Positions 27,675-35,721 are shown, numbered from the stretch's first letter. The stretch: 64,000 nucleotides of DNA from JAAYTL01 sp031460505 (GCA_031460505.1 JAVKTT010000003.1:1-64000), one strand, 5' to 3'. Notes: a model not told the origin generated them from the letters alone. Program-made: numbers and translations.

Positions 27675-28542
27675 CAATAATTTTTGTTAATTCTTCTTTA
27701 TTAAATCTATGCTTTGTGTTACAAAAATGACACACTACTTCTGCTTGACCATCTTCTTTTATTATATCGTCTATTTCTTGTTTTCCTAGACTGATTAAGA
27801 CTTTTTCAATTTTATCTCTTGAACAATCACAACTAAACTCTATATCAAGTCTATCAAGTATTTGCATGTTAAAATCTCCTAAAGCATTTTCCATAATTTC
27901 TTCAGGAGTCATTCCTTTATCTATCATTGTAGATACTGGATCAATACTTGATAATCTTTTCTCTATTTTTTCTACATCTTCATCAGTTACACCTGGAAGA
28001 AGCTGAATTATATATCCACCTGCAGCTTTAACAGATATATCTTTATCCACTAAAACTCCTAAACTTACAGCGGAAGGTTGTTGCTCAGAATAAGCATAAA
28101 AGTTAGCTAAATCTTCTGCTATTTCTCCAGTAACTATATTTGCCTGTCCTATGTATGGTTCTTTCAATCCCAAATCCATCATAGTTGTAATTGTACCATT
28201 TCTTCCTACTAAAGTTCCGACATCCAATTTTCCGTCTTCACGGCTAGGTACATCAGCCATAGGATTGTCTATATATCCCTTAATGACTCCATTACTTTTT
28301 GAAACTACATAAATATTGCCAGCAGGTCCATCTCCTGCAATCTTTAGTGTCAACACATCATTATCATTTTTCATCATTGTTCCCATAATTACACCTGCAG
28401 TCAAAGTCCTTCCTAAAGCTGCAGTTGCAGTTGGTGATGTATTGTGTGTTACTCTGGCTTTTTCAACTAGATTTGTTGATTTAGCCACATATATCCTTAT
28501 TCTGCCTAGTTCATCTATTGCCTTAATTAAATAGTCTTTCAA
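27658..28542 (-). CDS. hslO: Redox-regulated chaperone Hsp33
   Basis: 294 residues. A cytoplasmic holdase activated by oxidation. The C-terminal redox switch has the four zinc-binding cysteines as C-D-C-S and C-H-F-C (about residues 238-270). The N-terminal domain reads H-N-T-S-P-T-A-T-A-A-L-G-R-T and A-G-D-G-P-A-G. The longest frame begins at an ATG (28587) that lies in the csp terminator; TTG at 28542, preceded by AAAGGA, gives the usual N-terminus M-K-D-Y-L-I-K-A. Follows csp and precedes the tRNA cluster. Confidence 0.95.
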   Translation of the reverse strand: MKDYLIKAIDELGRIRIYVAKSTNLVEKARVTHNTSPTATAALGRTLTAGVIMGTMMKNDNDVLTLKIAGDGPAGNIYVVSKSNGVIKGYIDNPMADVPSREDGKLDVGTLVGRNGTITTMMDLGLKEPYIGQANIVTGEIAEDLANFYAYSEQQPSAVSLGVLVDKDISVKAAGGYIIQLLPGVTDEDVEKIEKRLSSIDPVSTMIDKGMTPEEIMENALGDFNMQILDRLDIEFSCDCSRDKIEKVLISLGKQEIDDIIKEDGQAEVVCHFCNTKHRFNKEELTKIIVDNFI

Positions 28543-28562
28543 TAAGTTCACATCCTTTATTA

Positions 28563-28586
28563 AAGATAAAAGCCCCAATAGGGGCA
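28563..28586 (-). terminator. Terminator after csp
   Basis: GCCCC-TATT-GGGGC stem (28572-28585) followed by TTTTATCTTT on the minus strand, starting three bases after the csp stop codon. Confidence 0.85.
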
Positions 28587-28588
28587 TT

Positions 28589-28789
28589 TTATAGTTTTAC
28601 TACATTAGTAGCTTGAGGTCCTTTTTCTCCATCTACAACATCAAATTGAACTGCATCTCCCTCTTCAAGTGTCTTGAATCCATCTCCTTGAATAGCAGAA
28701 AAATGTACAAATACATCATCACCAGCATCAGTTGATAGGAAACCAAATCCTTTTGTAGAATTAAACCATTTTACTGTACCTTTTGTCAT
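28589..28789 (-). CDS. Cold-shock domain protein
   Basis: 66 residues, a single cold-shock OB fold. RNP1 K-G-F-G-F-L and RNP2 V-F-V-H-F-S-A-I bind single-stranded RNA/DNA. It acts as an RNA chaperone. GGAGGAATG precedes the ATG. It has its own promoter and terminator, so it is likely expressed as a short abundant mRNA, with hslO downstream reached by read-through or a promoter I do not see. Confidence 0.97.
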   Translation of the reverse strand: MTKGTVKWFNSTKGFGFLSTDAGDDVFVHFSAIQGDGFKTLEEGDAVQFDVVDGEKGPQATNVVKL

Positions 28790-28838
28790 TTAAACATTCC
28801 TCCATTTGTAGCTTAAAACAAAGCTTCTACTTGAAATT

Positions 28839-28867
28839 ACTCTAACAAATACAATAGTATTTGTCAA
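28839..28867 (-). promoter_or_regulatory. csp promoter
   Basis: TTGACA at 28862-28867, 17 bp, TAGAGT at 28839-28844, leaving a ~45-nt leader. Confidence 0.8.
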
Positions 28868-28909
28868 TAATATTCCCCACTATCTATTTATGTATGCAGT
28901 ACTTTTATA

Positions 28910-29644
28910 TTATTTAGTTGCCACATAATTGATTCTTTCACTTCTTTTTCCTGGGGAGTCAAATGTAAATGCGTCATATACATCTACACTTTTAAATCCT
29001 ACTTCTTTAAGTAGTATTTCAATTTCTTCAGTTTTATATGCTTTTTCTTGATGCTCTTCATCAAATCTTATGAAATTATCCCCATCTTCTGCATAAAAGA
29101 AGGTTAGAAAAAAGTCACATATATCTGATTCATCATCATAAAAATTCTGCCAAGTATAAAATATATTGTCTCTATCTTCGACAAAAGTATTATTTCCAAT
29201 TACTTCTTTCAATTTATAATATGAGTTTATATCAAATATAAACATACCATCATCATTTAAATGATTATAAACATTAGTGAAGGTTTTTAATAAATCTTTT
29301 TTATCTAATATGTAGTTTATGCTATCACAAATTGAAATTACAGAGTCAAATTTCTTATTTACATTAAAATTAGTCATATCCTGTCTTAATATTTTAATAT
29401 TTTTATATCTTTTTAGTTTATCATAAGCAATTGAAAGCATTTCCTCTGATAAATCAAAACAAGTAAGCTTGTACCCTTCTTTTCCAATATAATAAGAAAG
29501 GCTCCCAGTACCACAAGCCATCTCTAGTATGTTTACCGGTTTCTTATTATATTTGATAAAGATTTCTTGTATATACTCAAACCACTTTTCATAATCAAAA
29601 TCATTCATCAGTTCATCATATAAATAAGCAAAATTATCATACAT
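28910..29644 (-). CDS. Class I SAM-dependent methyltransferase
   Basis: 244 residues from the ATG at 29644, which has TAGGAGC nine bases upstream; the longer frame overlaps the preceding gene. Rossmann-fold methyltransferase: motif I I-L-E-M-A-C-G-T-G-S-L-S near residue 40, F-D-L-S-E-E-M-L after it, and a C-terminal anti-parallel strand. The beginning M-Y-D-N-F-A-Y-L-Y-D is typical of the YqeM-like group of small-molecule or tRNA methyltransferases. The substrate is unknown. It follows the SASP-like gene by 13 bp. Confidence 0.88.
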   Translation of the reverse strand: MYDNFAYLYDELMNDFDYEKWFEYIQEIFIKYNKKPVNILEMACGTGSLSYYIGKEGYKLTCFDLSEEMLSIAYDKLKRYKNIKILRQDMTNFNVNKKFDSVISICDSINYILDKKDLLKTFTNVYNHLNDDGMFIFDINSYYKLKEVIGNNTFVEDRDNIFYTWQNFYDDESDICDFFLTFFYAEDGDNFIRFDEEHQEKAYKTEEIEILLKEVGFKSVDVYDAFTFDSPGKRSERINYVATK

Positions 29645-29657
29645 TTTATTAATGCTC

Positions 29658-29861
29658 CTATTCAAAATCATTTTCTTTTTGTTTTTTTCTTTTTCTAGAA
29701 GTCATGATGCCTCCTATTCTTCCTGATTCCTTAGCTGTAAGGCCAGGCCAACCAACTTCTTCAATTTTATCTAAAAGTCCAAGTTCTTTGGCTATTTCAT
29801 ACTTAAGTTTATCATCTTCAGTTTCAATTTTCTTTTTCTTGTTTTTTCTAGTATTACTCAT
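29658..29861 (-). CDS. Divergent alpha/beta-type small acid-soluble spore protein
   Basis: 67 residues. The core K-Y-E-I-A-K-E-L-G followed by G-L-T-A-K-E-S-G-R-I-G-G-I-M-T-S-R matches the alpha/beta SASP pattern, including the E-I-A site where germination protease normally cuts. It differs from classical SASPs by lysine-rich ends and a Trp before the G-L-T motif. SASPs coat spore DNA and protect it from UV. GGAGGG precedes the ATG. A methyltransferase gene follows. Family membership is by motif; the lysine-rich tails are unusual. Confidence 0.78.
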   Translation of the reverse strand: MSNTRKNKKKKIETEDDKLKYEIAKELGLLDKIEEVGWPGLTAKESGRIGGIMTSRKRKKQKENDFE

Positions 29862-29910
29862 ATTATCCCTCCGTACATTTTAGTATGGGATAATAATATG
29901 AATTTATTCT

Positions 29911-30846
29911 TTATACTAATAAATATATCCAATTAATTATGATAAATAAAAAAATAACTATGATTATTGGGAAATATTTTATTTTCTCAAATGGCCTTGG
30001 TATGTTAGAGATTTCTTCTTTATCATTTATATTAGTATCATAGGGTTCTAATTTATTTAACATTACTTTTACCGCTATAAAACATAGAAATAAAAATATC
30101 AACGGAATAAAATTAGCAAAATCAGATGATATGGATTCTGTTGTTCCTGATGACTCCACTAACATTTCATCAATTTTATTTCCATATTTGTTTAGAAAAA
30201 AACCAATAGTCAAAGCTATGCCATTATTAAGAGTATGACCAATCATAGAAGTAAAGATTGAGTTTGTCTTATATACTGCTATTCCAAATACTATACCTAG
30301 TATTGTTGGTCCAACAAAATTCAATAGATTAAAATGAAACATTCCAAACAGAAATGCTGAGATGACTATGCTCTTCCTATAACCTAAACTGCTGTAGCTA
30401 TCTAACATAACTCCTCTAAACATGACTTCCTCACATATACCTGGGGCCAATGCTATAATAAAAAAACTAATAAGATATTGTAAACCATCATATGGCATTG
30501 GTACAGATGAAGGAGCTACCTCTTTAAATAAGTTTAATATAGCATAGAAAATAGCTTGAAAAAACACTGCTATAGGATAAGTAAATATAGTAATTCCTAT
30601 TATTAGAAACACTTGCTTTAACCCAATTCTATTTAGTCTTAAGACTTCCTTTATTGGTTGACCTTTGATTTTAAGAAATAATAAACAAGGCAATAATATT
30701 AGTATATACTCTGTTATTAAAAGTCCAGAATACAGTTCCTTATGTTGTACAAATGCACCAACAGTTAAAAGTAAAATACCTAGACCTAAGTACAATAAAT
30801 TTACTTCAAACAACGAAGGTTTATTTTTGTATCTCATTCTCCCCAT
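29911..30846 (-). CDS. CPBP-family intramembrane metalloprotease
   Basis: 311 residues from the ATG at 30846 (GAAGG six bases upstream); a GTG 24 bases earlier lies at the base of a hairpin and has no SD. About eight membrane segments. The CPBP/Abi motifs are present: E-E-V-M-F-R-G near residue 160, H-F-N-L-L-N near 195 and a further H-T-L-N-N near 230, which supply the metal-binding Glu and His residues. The family includes CAAX-type proteases and bacteriocin-immunity proteins; the substrate is unknown. Downstream of hpt. Confidence 0.88.
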   Translation of the reverse strand: MGRMRYKNKPSLFEVNLLYLGLGILLLTVGAFVQHKELYSGLLITEYILILLPCLLFLKIKGQPIKEVLRLNRIGLKQVFLIIGITIFTYPIAVFFQAIFYAILNLFKEVAPSSVPMPYDGLQYLISFFIIALAPGICEEVMFRGVMLDSYSSLGYRKSIVISAFLFGMFHFNLLNFVGPTILGIVFGIAVYKTNSIFTSMIGHTLNNGIALTIGFFLNKYGNKIDEMLVESSGTTESISSDFANFIPLIFLFLCFIAVKVMLNKLEPYDTNINDKEEISNIPRPFEKIKYFPIIIVIFLFIIINWIYLLV

Positions 30847-30869
30847 CACTATCCTTCTTAATAAATACA

Positions 30870-30888
30870 CCTACAGAAATCCTGTAGG
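30870..30888 (-). terminator. Hairpin after hpt, possible weak terminator
   Basis: CCTACAG-GATTT-CTGTAGG stem followed by TGTATTTATT on the minus strand, between hpt and the CPBP gene. The T run is interrupted, so termination may be partial. Confidence 0.45.
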
Positions 30889-30894
30889 CGATAA

Positions 30895-31419
30895 TTACTC
30901 AAATGTAAAAATATAAGGAATATTTCTATATAAATCACCATAGTTTAATCCATACCCAACAATAAATAAATCAGGTATTGTGAAACCAACATAATCTGGT
31001 GATAAGTCTACTTTCCTTCTGCTCGGTTTATCCAACATAACACATATTTTAATAGAGTTAGGCGATTTTGATTTTAAATGCTTCACAACATTTTCAAGAG
31101 TAACCCCCGAATCCATTATATCATCAACTATAAGTACATCCTTACCTTCAATATTGGCTCTAAGATCTTGAACTATATCTACTTTTCCACTAGAAGTTTC
31201 GCTATGTCCATAACTAGAAGTAGTCATAAAGTCAACTTCTACAGGTATACTTAATTCCCTTACTAAATCTGCTGTAAAAATAAAGCTGCCTCTTAATAAT
31301 GAAACAACCACTAATTCTTTAGATTTATAATCTGAAGCAATCTCTTTTCCCAAAGCTTGAACTCTTACTGAAATTTCTTCTCTTGAGAATAAAGTTTTTT
31401 GTCTTTTGTTGTCTAACAA
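30895..31419 (-). CDS. hpt: Hypoxanthine phosphoribosyltransferase
   Basis: 174 residues. It salvages hypoxanthine (and probably guanine) with PRPP. The PRPP-binding loop is V-L-I-V-D-D-I-M-D-S-G-V-T-L near residue 100; the purine-binding region near the C-terminus reads D-Y-V-G-F-T-I-P-D-L-F-I-V-G-Y-G. The frame opens at a TTG within the SD; the TTG at 31419 has GGAGGGG seven bases upstream and gives the usual N-terminus. It is the last gene of an operon with the SSB-like gene and the 48-codon ORF. Confidence 0.95.
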   Translation of the reverse strand: MLDNKRQKTLFSREEISVRVQALGKEIASDYKSKELVVVSLLRGSFIFTADLVRELSIPVEVDFMTTSSYGHSETSSGKVDIVQDLRANIEGKDVLIVDDIMDSGVTLENVVKHLKSKSPNSIKICVMLDKPSRRKVDLSPDYVGFTIPDLFIVGYGLNYGDLYRNIPYIFTFE

Positions 31420-31439
31420 ATTGTCCCCCTCCAAATAGT

Positions 31440-31586
31440 TTAAGTATTATCAGAATCATTTTTAAGAACATTTCTCTTAAGTAGATTTTTTATCTCCCTA
31501 AGTTCTCTTAAAATAAGATTAAGTGTATATTGATAGCTTATTAATATTATAAATATTATAACAATAATAATCAATTCCGAATTCAT
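31440..31586 (-). CDS. 48-residue single-pass membrane protein
   Basis: An ORF of 48 codons too short for usual tracks. ATG at 31584-31586 overlaps the stop codon of the SSB-like gene as TAATG, which suggests translational coupling; GAGGAAGGA lies about 11 bases upstream. Residues 5-16 are a run of Ile/Val/Leu/Phe (I-I-I-V-I-I-F-I-I-L-I) followed by a charged helix with R-E-L-R-E-I-K-N-L-L-K-R. The hpt SD follows the stop codon. The arrangement suggests a small membrane-anchored, coiled-coil-like protein. No homologue is recognised. Confidence 0.6.
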   Translation of the reverse strand: MNSELIIIVIIFIILISYQYTLNLILRELREIKNLLKRNVLKNDSDNT

Positions 31587-32269
31587 TAATCATCTAATCC
31601 TTCCTCATCAGTTATATCTGCCCTATTGTTATCATTTTCTACGAACTCAAGTTTAGTTATCGAAACTTCATAAGCAACTTTTGAATCAACTTCTCCTGAC
31701 GAAAGTTTCTTTTGATATTCTCTACTTTGAATCCTACCCCATAATTTTATATGATCACCAACAACTAATTTTTCGCAGAATCTTGCATTTCTTCCCCAAG
31801 CTATGGATGGAATATAATCAGATTTATTATATGCTCTATTGACTGCTACTAATAAATCAGTAATCTCTCTACCAAATGGAGTAATTCTATATATTGGTGT
31901 TTTGCATATATACCCATCTAAATATATTTCATTTGGCTTTCTTAGACTTTCCTCTAAGGTTTCTTCGCTTGGATTGAAAATTTCTCTTGCAAATATTGTT
32001 AATACTAGCTTGTTCGAAGATTCTATATATCGATTATAAGATCTTAATTGTCCTTCAATAATAACATACTGACCCAGGTTGATGTCAATACCTATCAACA
32101 ATCTTTCAGATATTGTTATTGGTAATATATCAACTGATTCACTAAGCCTTGGTACCTCTAGATTAATATTGTAAAACCTTTCTCCATACATCTCATGACT
32201 AAACTCCTTCTCACTCTTAATTACACCAACTAGTCTTACCATATTCGTATCCATATTCTTTTCTAACAT
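31586..32269 (-). CDS. Tandem OB-fold single-stranded DNA-binding-like protein
   Basis: 227 residues from the ATG at 32269 (AAGGGGG nine bases upstream; a TTG one codon earlier is an alternative). Two SSB/PriB-like OB folds: about 8-100 (M-V-R-L-V-G-V-I, then V-I-I-E-G-Q-L-R-S-Y-N-R) and about 110-210 (I-Y-L-D-G-Y-I-C-K-T-P-I-Y-R, then A-V-N-R-A, I-A-W-G-R-N-A). The acidic end D-I-T-D-E-E-G-L-D-D recalls the SSB tail but lacks the terminal Pro-Phe. Housekeeping SSB is expected elsewhere. Role is inferred. Confidence 0.75.
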   Translation of the reverse strand: MLEKNMDTNMVRLVGVIKSEKEFSHEMYGERFYNINLEVPRLSESVDILPITISERLLIGIDINLGQYVIIEGQLRSYNRYIESSNKLVLTIFAREIFNPSEETLEESLRKPNEIYLDGYICKTPIYRITPFGREITDLLVAVNRAYNKSDYIPSIAWGRNARFCEKLVVGDHIKLWGRIQSREYQKKLSSGEVDSKVAYEVSITKLEFVENDNNRADITDEEGLDD

Positions 32270-32342
32270 CAATGTAGCCCCCTTATTCTTCTTATTGAAC
32301 AATCTCTTATAATAGTTATTCAATTAGTTAAAGGAATATGAT

Positions 32343-32383
32343 AAATAAATAGAAAATACAATTGCTTTATCTTGCAATTGTAT
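32343..32383 (-). terminator. Terminator after the Mur-like gene
   Basis: ATACAATTGC/GCAATTGTAT stem (32356-32383) with an eight-base loop, followed by TTTCTATTTATTT on the minus strand; it separates the Mur-like gene from the SSB-like gene. Confidence 0.8.
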
Positions 32384-32386
32384 TTT

Positions 32387-33001
32387 TTATATTTTTAGAT
32401 TGTTTTTAAACTGGAGTTTTTCGCCAAGGAGTATAGCTAAAATTGATACTGCCAAAACAGAATATATGTGATCTTTATTCTTTGAATTTATTTCTATAAT
32501 AAACTCAAAAGGAGATATTCGTTCTCCGTATAAAGTTACGATATCTCGTTGTAAACATAGACTAGCCTCCATAACTTGTTCTATAATATAGCTTGAAATT
32601 GTCATTGTTGCTTTACTATTAAATCCATATGTAATCACTATTCCATTTAACGGATCTAAAGGTAAAATACTACTTAGATTATCTTCATCTGAGTTTATTA
32701 TATAATAATTGCAGTCTTTAAATTGATATTTAAAGATTTCTTTTTTATTAAATTCATAATCAAATATATTAACTACTAAAAAATGAAATTCTATTCCAAA
32801 GTTTTGAAAGAATTCTATTTCGCTTGTTTTCATTGTTATCAATACTAGATTGATCTCATTCTTGTTTAAAAGAAATATATTATTCTTTGTATTTGAGTAG
32901 TCTAGTTGATAATTAAAAATCATCAATAGTTTTTTTAATAGATTAATGGTATACTGCTTTTCTTCGATTATACCTATAAATATTGTATTTTTATTATTCA
33001 A
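32387..33001 (-). CDS. Hypothetical protein resembling a Mur-ligase fragment
   Basis: 204 residues from TTG (GAGGGG upstream). The C-terminal half resembles the late central domain of Mur ligases: V-I-T-Y-G-F-N-S-K-A-T-M-T-I-S-S near residue 122, then C-L-Q-R-D-I-V-T-L-Y-G, then a helix S-V-L-A-V-S-I-L-A-I-L-L-G. The ATP-binding G-x-x-G-K-S/T loop and the UDP-substrate domain are missing, so it is unlikely to be an amide ligase. It is upstream of the SSB-like operon and 15 bp downstream of the pdaB gene. Assignment is tentative. Confidence 0.5.
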   Translation of the reverse strand: MNNKNTIFIGIIEEKQYTINLLKKLLMIFNYQLDYSNTKNNIFLLNKNEINLVLITMKTSEIEFFQNFGIEFHFLVVNIFDYEFNKKEIFKYQFKDCNYYIINSDEDNLSSILPLDPLNGIVITYGFNSKATMTISSYIIEQVMEASLCLQRDIVTLYGERISPFEFIIEINSKNKDHIYSVLAVSILAILLGEKLQFKNNLKI

Positions 33002-33016
33002 AGTATCCCCTCAACA

Positions 33017-33784
33017 TTATTCTATTGGTATTTGTCTTCCGCTATTATCCATTTTAAAATTGTCATAATATATTAACTCTGATACAGGTACGATTTCAAA
33101 ACCCTTCTCTATTAATCTTTCTATTACGATAGGTAAATATTCACTAATATAATCTGCATTATTGTGGAACAATACAATCGAACCACTATCTATATTTCTA
33201 ACTACTGTATCAACAACAGGTTGGACACCTAGGTTTTTCCAATCCAAGGAATCAATGTCCCATTGTATGGTATAATATCCATTTTCTCTACATGTTTGTA
33301 TCACTAGATCATTGTAGTCACCAAAGGGTGGTCTAAATAAAAATGGTTTTTCGTTTGTTAGTTCATAAATTCTATCACCAGTACTATTTAGTTCTTCTGC
33401 AATTTGTTGTTTAGATAAAGTGCTCATATTAGGATGTGTTGCTGAATGATTCCCAATTTCATGTCCTCTATTATGTATTTCTTGTACCTGATGAGGGAAT
33501 TTATCTATCCAAAATTTAACAAGAAAAAAGGTAGACTTAACATTGTATTTATCTAGTGTATCCAGTATATCTAATGTGTATGCATCACCATATGCAGCAT
33601 CAAAAGAGATAGCTATTTTTTTATCTTCTCTTTGAACACTATAAATTGGTAATTCCTTGGTTGGTGAAAATACATTAACTAAATTATAGTTTTTATTTTT
33701 AGTAATTATTAATATAGAAATAGTCAATAACAGTAATACCATTAGAATTCTATAAATTAAATAATAATGATGACTTCTTTTCAT
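33017..33784 (-). CDS. pdaB: PdaB-type polysaccharide deacetylase (sporulation)
   Basis: 255 residues. One N-terminal membrane segment (about 9-26), then a NodB domain. Motif 1 reads I-S-F-D-A-A-Y-G-D rather than T-F-D-D-G: the first Asp is kept and the metal-binding second Asp is lost, as in PdaB proteins. The zinc His pair is in G-H-E-I-G-N-H-S-A-T-H-P; R-P-P-F-G-D and L-F-H-N follow. In Bacillus, PdaB is needed for late spore cortex integrity. A CATATAGTA sequence at 33840-33848 (minus strand) fits a sigma-E/K -10. AAAGGAG precedes the ATG. Confidence 0.85.
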   Translation of the reverse strand: MKRSHHYYLIYRILMVLLLLTISILIITKNKNYNLVNVFSPTKELPIYSVQREDKKIAISFDAAYGDAYTLDILDTLDKYNVKSTFFLVKFWIDKFPHQVQEIHNRGHEIGNHSATHPNMSTLSKQQIAEELNSTGDRIYELTNEKPFLFRPPFGDYNDLVIQTCRENGYYTIQWDIDSLDWKNLGVQPVVDTVVRNIDSGSIVLFHNNADYISEYLPIVIERLIEKGFEIVPVSELIYYDNFKMDNSGRQIPIE

Positions 33785-33861
33785 TAAAATCTACTCCTTT
33801 CTGTTTAATACATAATTATTCTTTTTATAAAAAAATTATTACTATATGTGCATTATCTTCC

Positions 33862-33891
33862 AGCATATAAAACAATTATGGGGTTATATTA
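33862..33891 (+). promoter_or_regulatory. Possible sigma-G-type promoter of the SASP gene
   Basis: GCATAT at 33863-33868 and TATATTA at 33885-33891 resemble forespore sigma-G elements (GCATA, 16-18 bp, CATWCTA). The -10 match is partial; the call rests mainly on the gene being a SASP. Confidence 0.35.
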
Positions 33892-33936
33892 ATAGTAGCA
33901 ATAAAATTGCTAGTAATAATATAAGGAGGTAAGAAA

Positions 33937-34146
33937 ATGGCTAATAACAGTAATAGAATAGTTGTTCCAGAAGCAAGAGCAGCTCTTAATCAGATGAAAT
34001 TAGAAATAGCCAATGAATTAGGACTCCAAAATTATGATAATATAGATAAAGGAAATCTTTCTTCAAGACAAAATGGCTATGTAGGTGGCTATATGGTTAA
34101 AAAATTAGTAGAGAGTGCTCAAAATCAATTAGCAGGTAAAAGATAA
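33937..34146 (+). CDS. Alpha/beta-type small acid-soluble spore protein
   Basis: 69 residues, a textbook alpha/beta SASP: V-P-E-A-R-A-A-L-N-Q-M-K-L-E-I-A-N-E-L-G, then G-N-L-S-S-R-Q-N-G-Y-V-G-G-Y-M-V-K-K-L-V. The E-I-A site for the germination protease is present. These proteins saturate spore DNA and give UV and heat resistance; after germination they are amino acid reserves. AAGGAGG precedes the ATG. Divergent from pdaB and followed by its own terminator. Confidence 0.97.
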   Translation: MANNSNRIVVPEARAALNQMKLEIANELGLQNYDNIDKGNLSSRQNGYVGGYMVKKLVESAQNQLAGKR

Positions 34147-34156
34147 AAATAAATTG

Positions 34157-34184
34157 GAGGAGTGATTATTCACTCCTCTTTTAA
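34157..34184 (+). terminator. Terminator of the SASP gene
   Basis: GAGGAGTGA-TTAT-TCACTCCTC stem followed by TTTTAATAT. Confidence 0.87.
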
Positions 34185-34229
34185 TATATGATATAATAGG
34201 GTTTATAAAATTTTAAGAAGGTGATGTAT

Positions 34230-34757
34230 ATGTTCGTTGATAATAGCGAAGAAATGGCCCAAAATAAGCTCTTATTATTATATATTATTAAAGAATCTCC
34301 TAATAATTTTTCTAGAAATGAACTTACCGAATTTATATTGGAGAAAAACTATATGAACTTTTTCTCAATTCAACAGTATATTAGCGAATTAATTGATTCA
34401 GCATTTATTGAAAATATAAATGTTGACGAAAAACAACAATATAGAATAACTGAAAAAGGCGATATAGCCCTTAATTATTTCATTAGTAAAATTCCGGAGA
34501 AAACAAAGAAAGACTTGGAAGTTGAATTTAAGTCTCAAAAGATACAGAAAAAAAAAGAAACCCAAGTATTTTCAGAGTACTTCCAAAGAGAAGATGGACA
34601 ATTTATAGTTAATTTAAAATTAGTAGAAAACAGTGATACTTTATTTAGTTTATACTTAAACGTAGCTTCAAAGGAACAAGCTGAAATGATCAGCGATTCT
34701 TGGAAAGAAAAAACAGATTTAATCTATTCTGAAACTATTAAATTATTGATTGATTAA
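34230..34757 (+). CDS. DUF4364-family winged-helix protein
   Basis: 175 residues. The N-terminal ~75 residues form a PadR/winged-helix-like DNA-binding domain (L-L-L-L-Y-I-I-K, then Y-I-S-E-L-I-D-S-A-F-I, then Y-R-I-T-E-K-G); the C-terminal half is an alpha/beta domain. The overall pattern fits DUF4364, an uncharacterised clostridial family of presumed regulators. The frame opens at GTG (34221), but AAGAAGGTG sits six bases ahead of the ATG at 34230. It ends one base before the convergent beta-propeller gene. Confidence 0.78.
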   Translation: MFVDNSEEMAQNKLLLLYIIKESPNNFSRNELTEFILEKNYMNFFSIQQYISELIDSAFIENINVDEKQQYRITEKGDIALNYFISKIPEKTKKDLEVEFKSQKIQKKKETQVFSEYFQREDGQFIVNLKLVENSDTLFSLYLNVASKEQAEMISDSWKEKTDLIYSETIKLLID

Positions 34758-34758
34758 T

Positions 34759-35655
34759 TCAAGTTAAAAGGATATCATGTGGCTCATTGCCTACTGTTAT
34801 TCTTTTTTTAATTTGATTTTTTTTAATATCAACTATGATTATCTGATTGTTTACCATATCATTTAAATAGAGATAGTTGAAATCGTAATTAATAAAATTA
34901 GTTAAACCTCCTATAAATATTTTCTTGCTATTACTTTCAGTATCTTTACTAAATTCATAAAGCCAACTGTTCTCTGAATCTACTAGGTAGAAAATTTCTT
35001 TATCTTTTATTTTAATAAAATCAAAATAAATACCATTGATTGTTTTAGACCATAATGTTTGCTTATTTCCTGTTCCCAAGGAAGATATTATACTATGGCT
35101 TAGAGTATGATTGTTTAAAAAACCTAAAATATATACTACTCCAAGTTCAACTTTTATTCTAAAAGGCATAAATGATAGTTTTATCTCTTCCAATGTATCA
35201 TTCTCATAATCTACAACACTTATATTATAACTATTTAAATTAGTTATATAGACTTTACCTGAAATCTCATCAATTGCTAAATCTGTAGGCTTCTCACCAA
35301 CATATATATTTTCAATAATTGTAAAATCATTTTTATCAATAATAGATAATGAATTTGAATCTATATTTATTACGTATATCTTGTCCTTGAATGTTTTTAT
35401 GCGAATAGGGCTACGACCAAGGTTTGTTTGATCTAACAAAATAAATTTATCTAAATTAACTCTATAAAGCGAATCCTCATCAGAATTGAGAACAAGTAAA
35501 TTATTATCATCTTCACGAATTACTCTAGTTAAACCTGTGGACCCGGGAATAACTTCACTTAAATCAATGGTGTCTATTTGTGTTAAGTCTTCTTTGTCAA
35601 TAATACTTAAAGAATTTTCTCCATAATTAGTAACTATAATCTTATTTAATAGCAA
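34759..35655 (-). CDS. YVTN/YncE-type beta-propeller protein
   Basis: 298 residues from TTG at 35655 (GAGGGGGT seven bases upstream; the GTG two codons earlier is too near the SD). Six to seven repeats of the pattern I-Y-V-I-N ... N-S-L-S-I-I-D, with V-G-E-K-P-T-D-L-A-I-D and a last blade V-G-N-E-P-H-D-I-L-L-T, mark a YVTN propeller. There is no signal peptide, so it is cytoplasmic or exported by another route. Function unknown; located between folC and DUF4364. Confidence 0.8.
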   Translation of the reverse strand: MLLNKIIVTNYGENSLSIIDKEDLTQIDTIDLSEVIPGSTGLTRVIREDDNNLLVLNSDEDSLYRVNLDKFILLDQTNLGRSPIRIKTFKDKIYVINIDSNSLSIIDKNDFTIIENIYVGEKPTDLAIDEISGKVYITNLNSYNISVVDYENDTLEEIKLSFMPFRIKVELGVVYILGFLNNHTLSHSIISSLGTGNKQTLWSKTINGIYFDFIKIKDKEIFYLVDSENSWLYEFSKDTESNSKKIFIGGLTNFINYDFNYLYLNDMVNNQIIIVDIKKNQIKKRITVGNEPHDILLT

Positions 35656-35721
35656 TTTCACACCCCCTCACATATATAACAATTTATGCAGGTGAGGAGG
35701 TATAGGTGATAAAAATAGGTC

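Noticed and set aside
28543..28587. Upstream ATG extension of hslO
   Set aside because: It lies in the csp terminator stem; the TTG at 28542 has an SD and gives the family's N-terminus.
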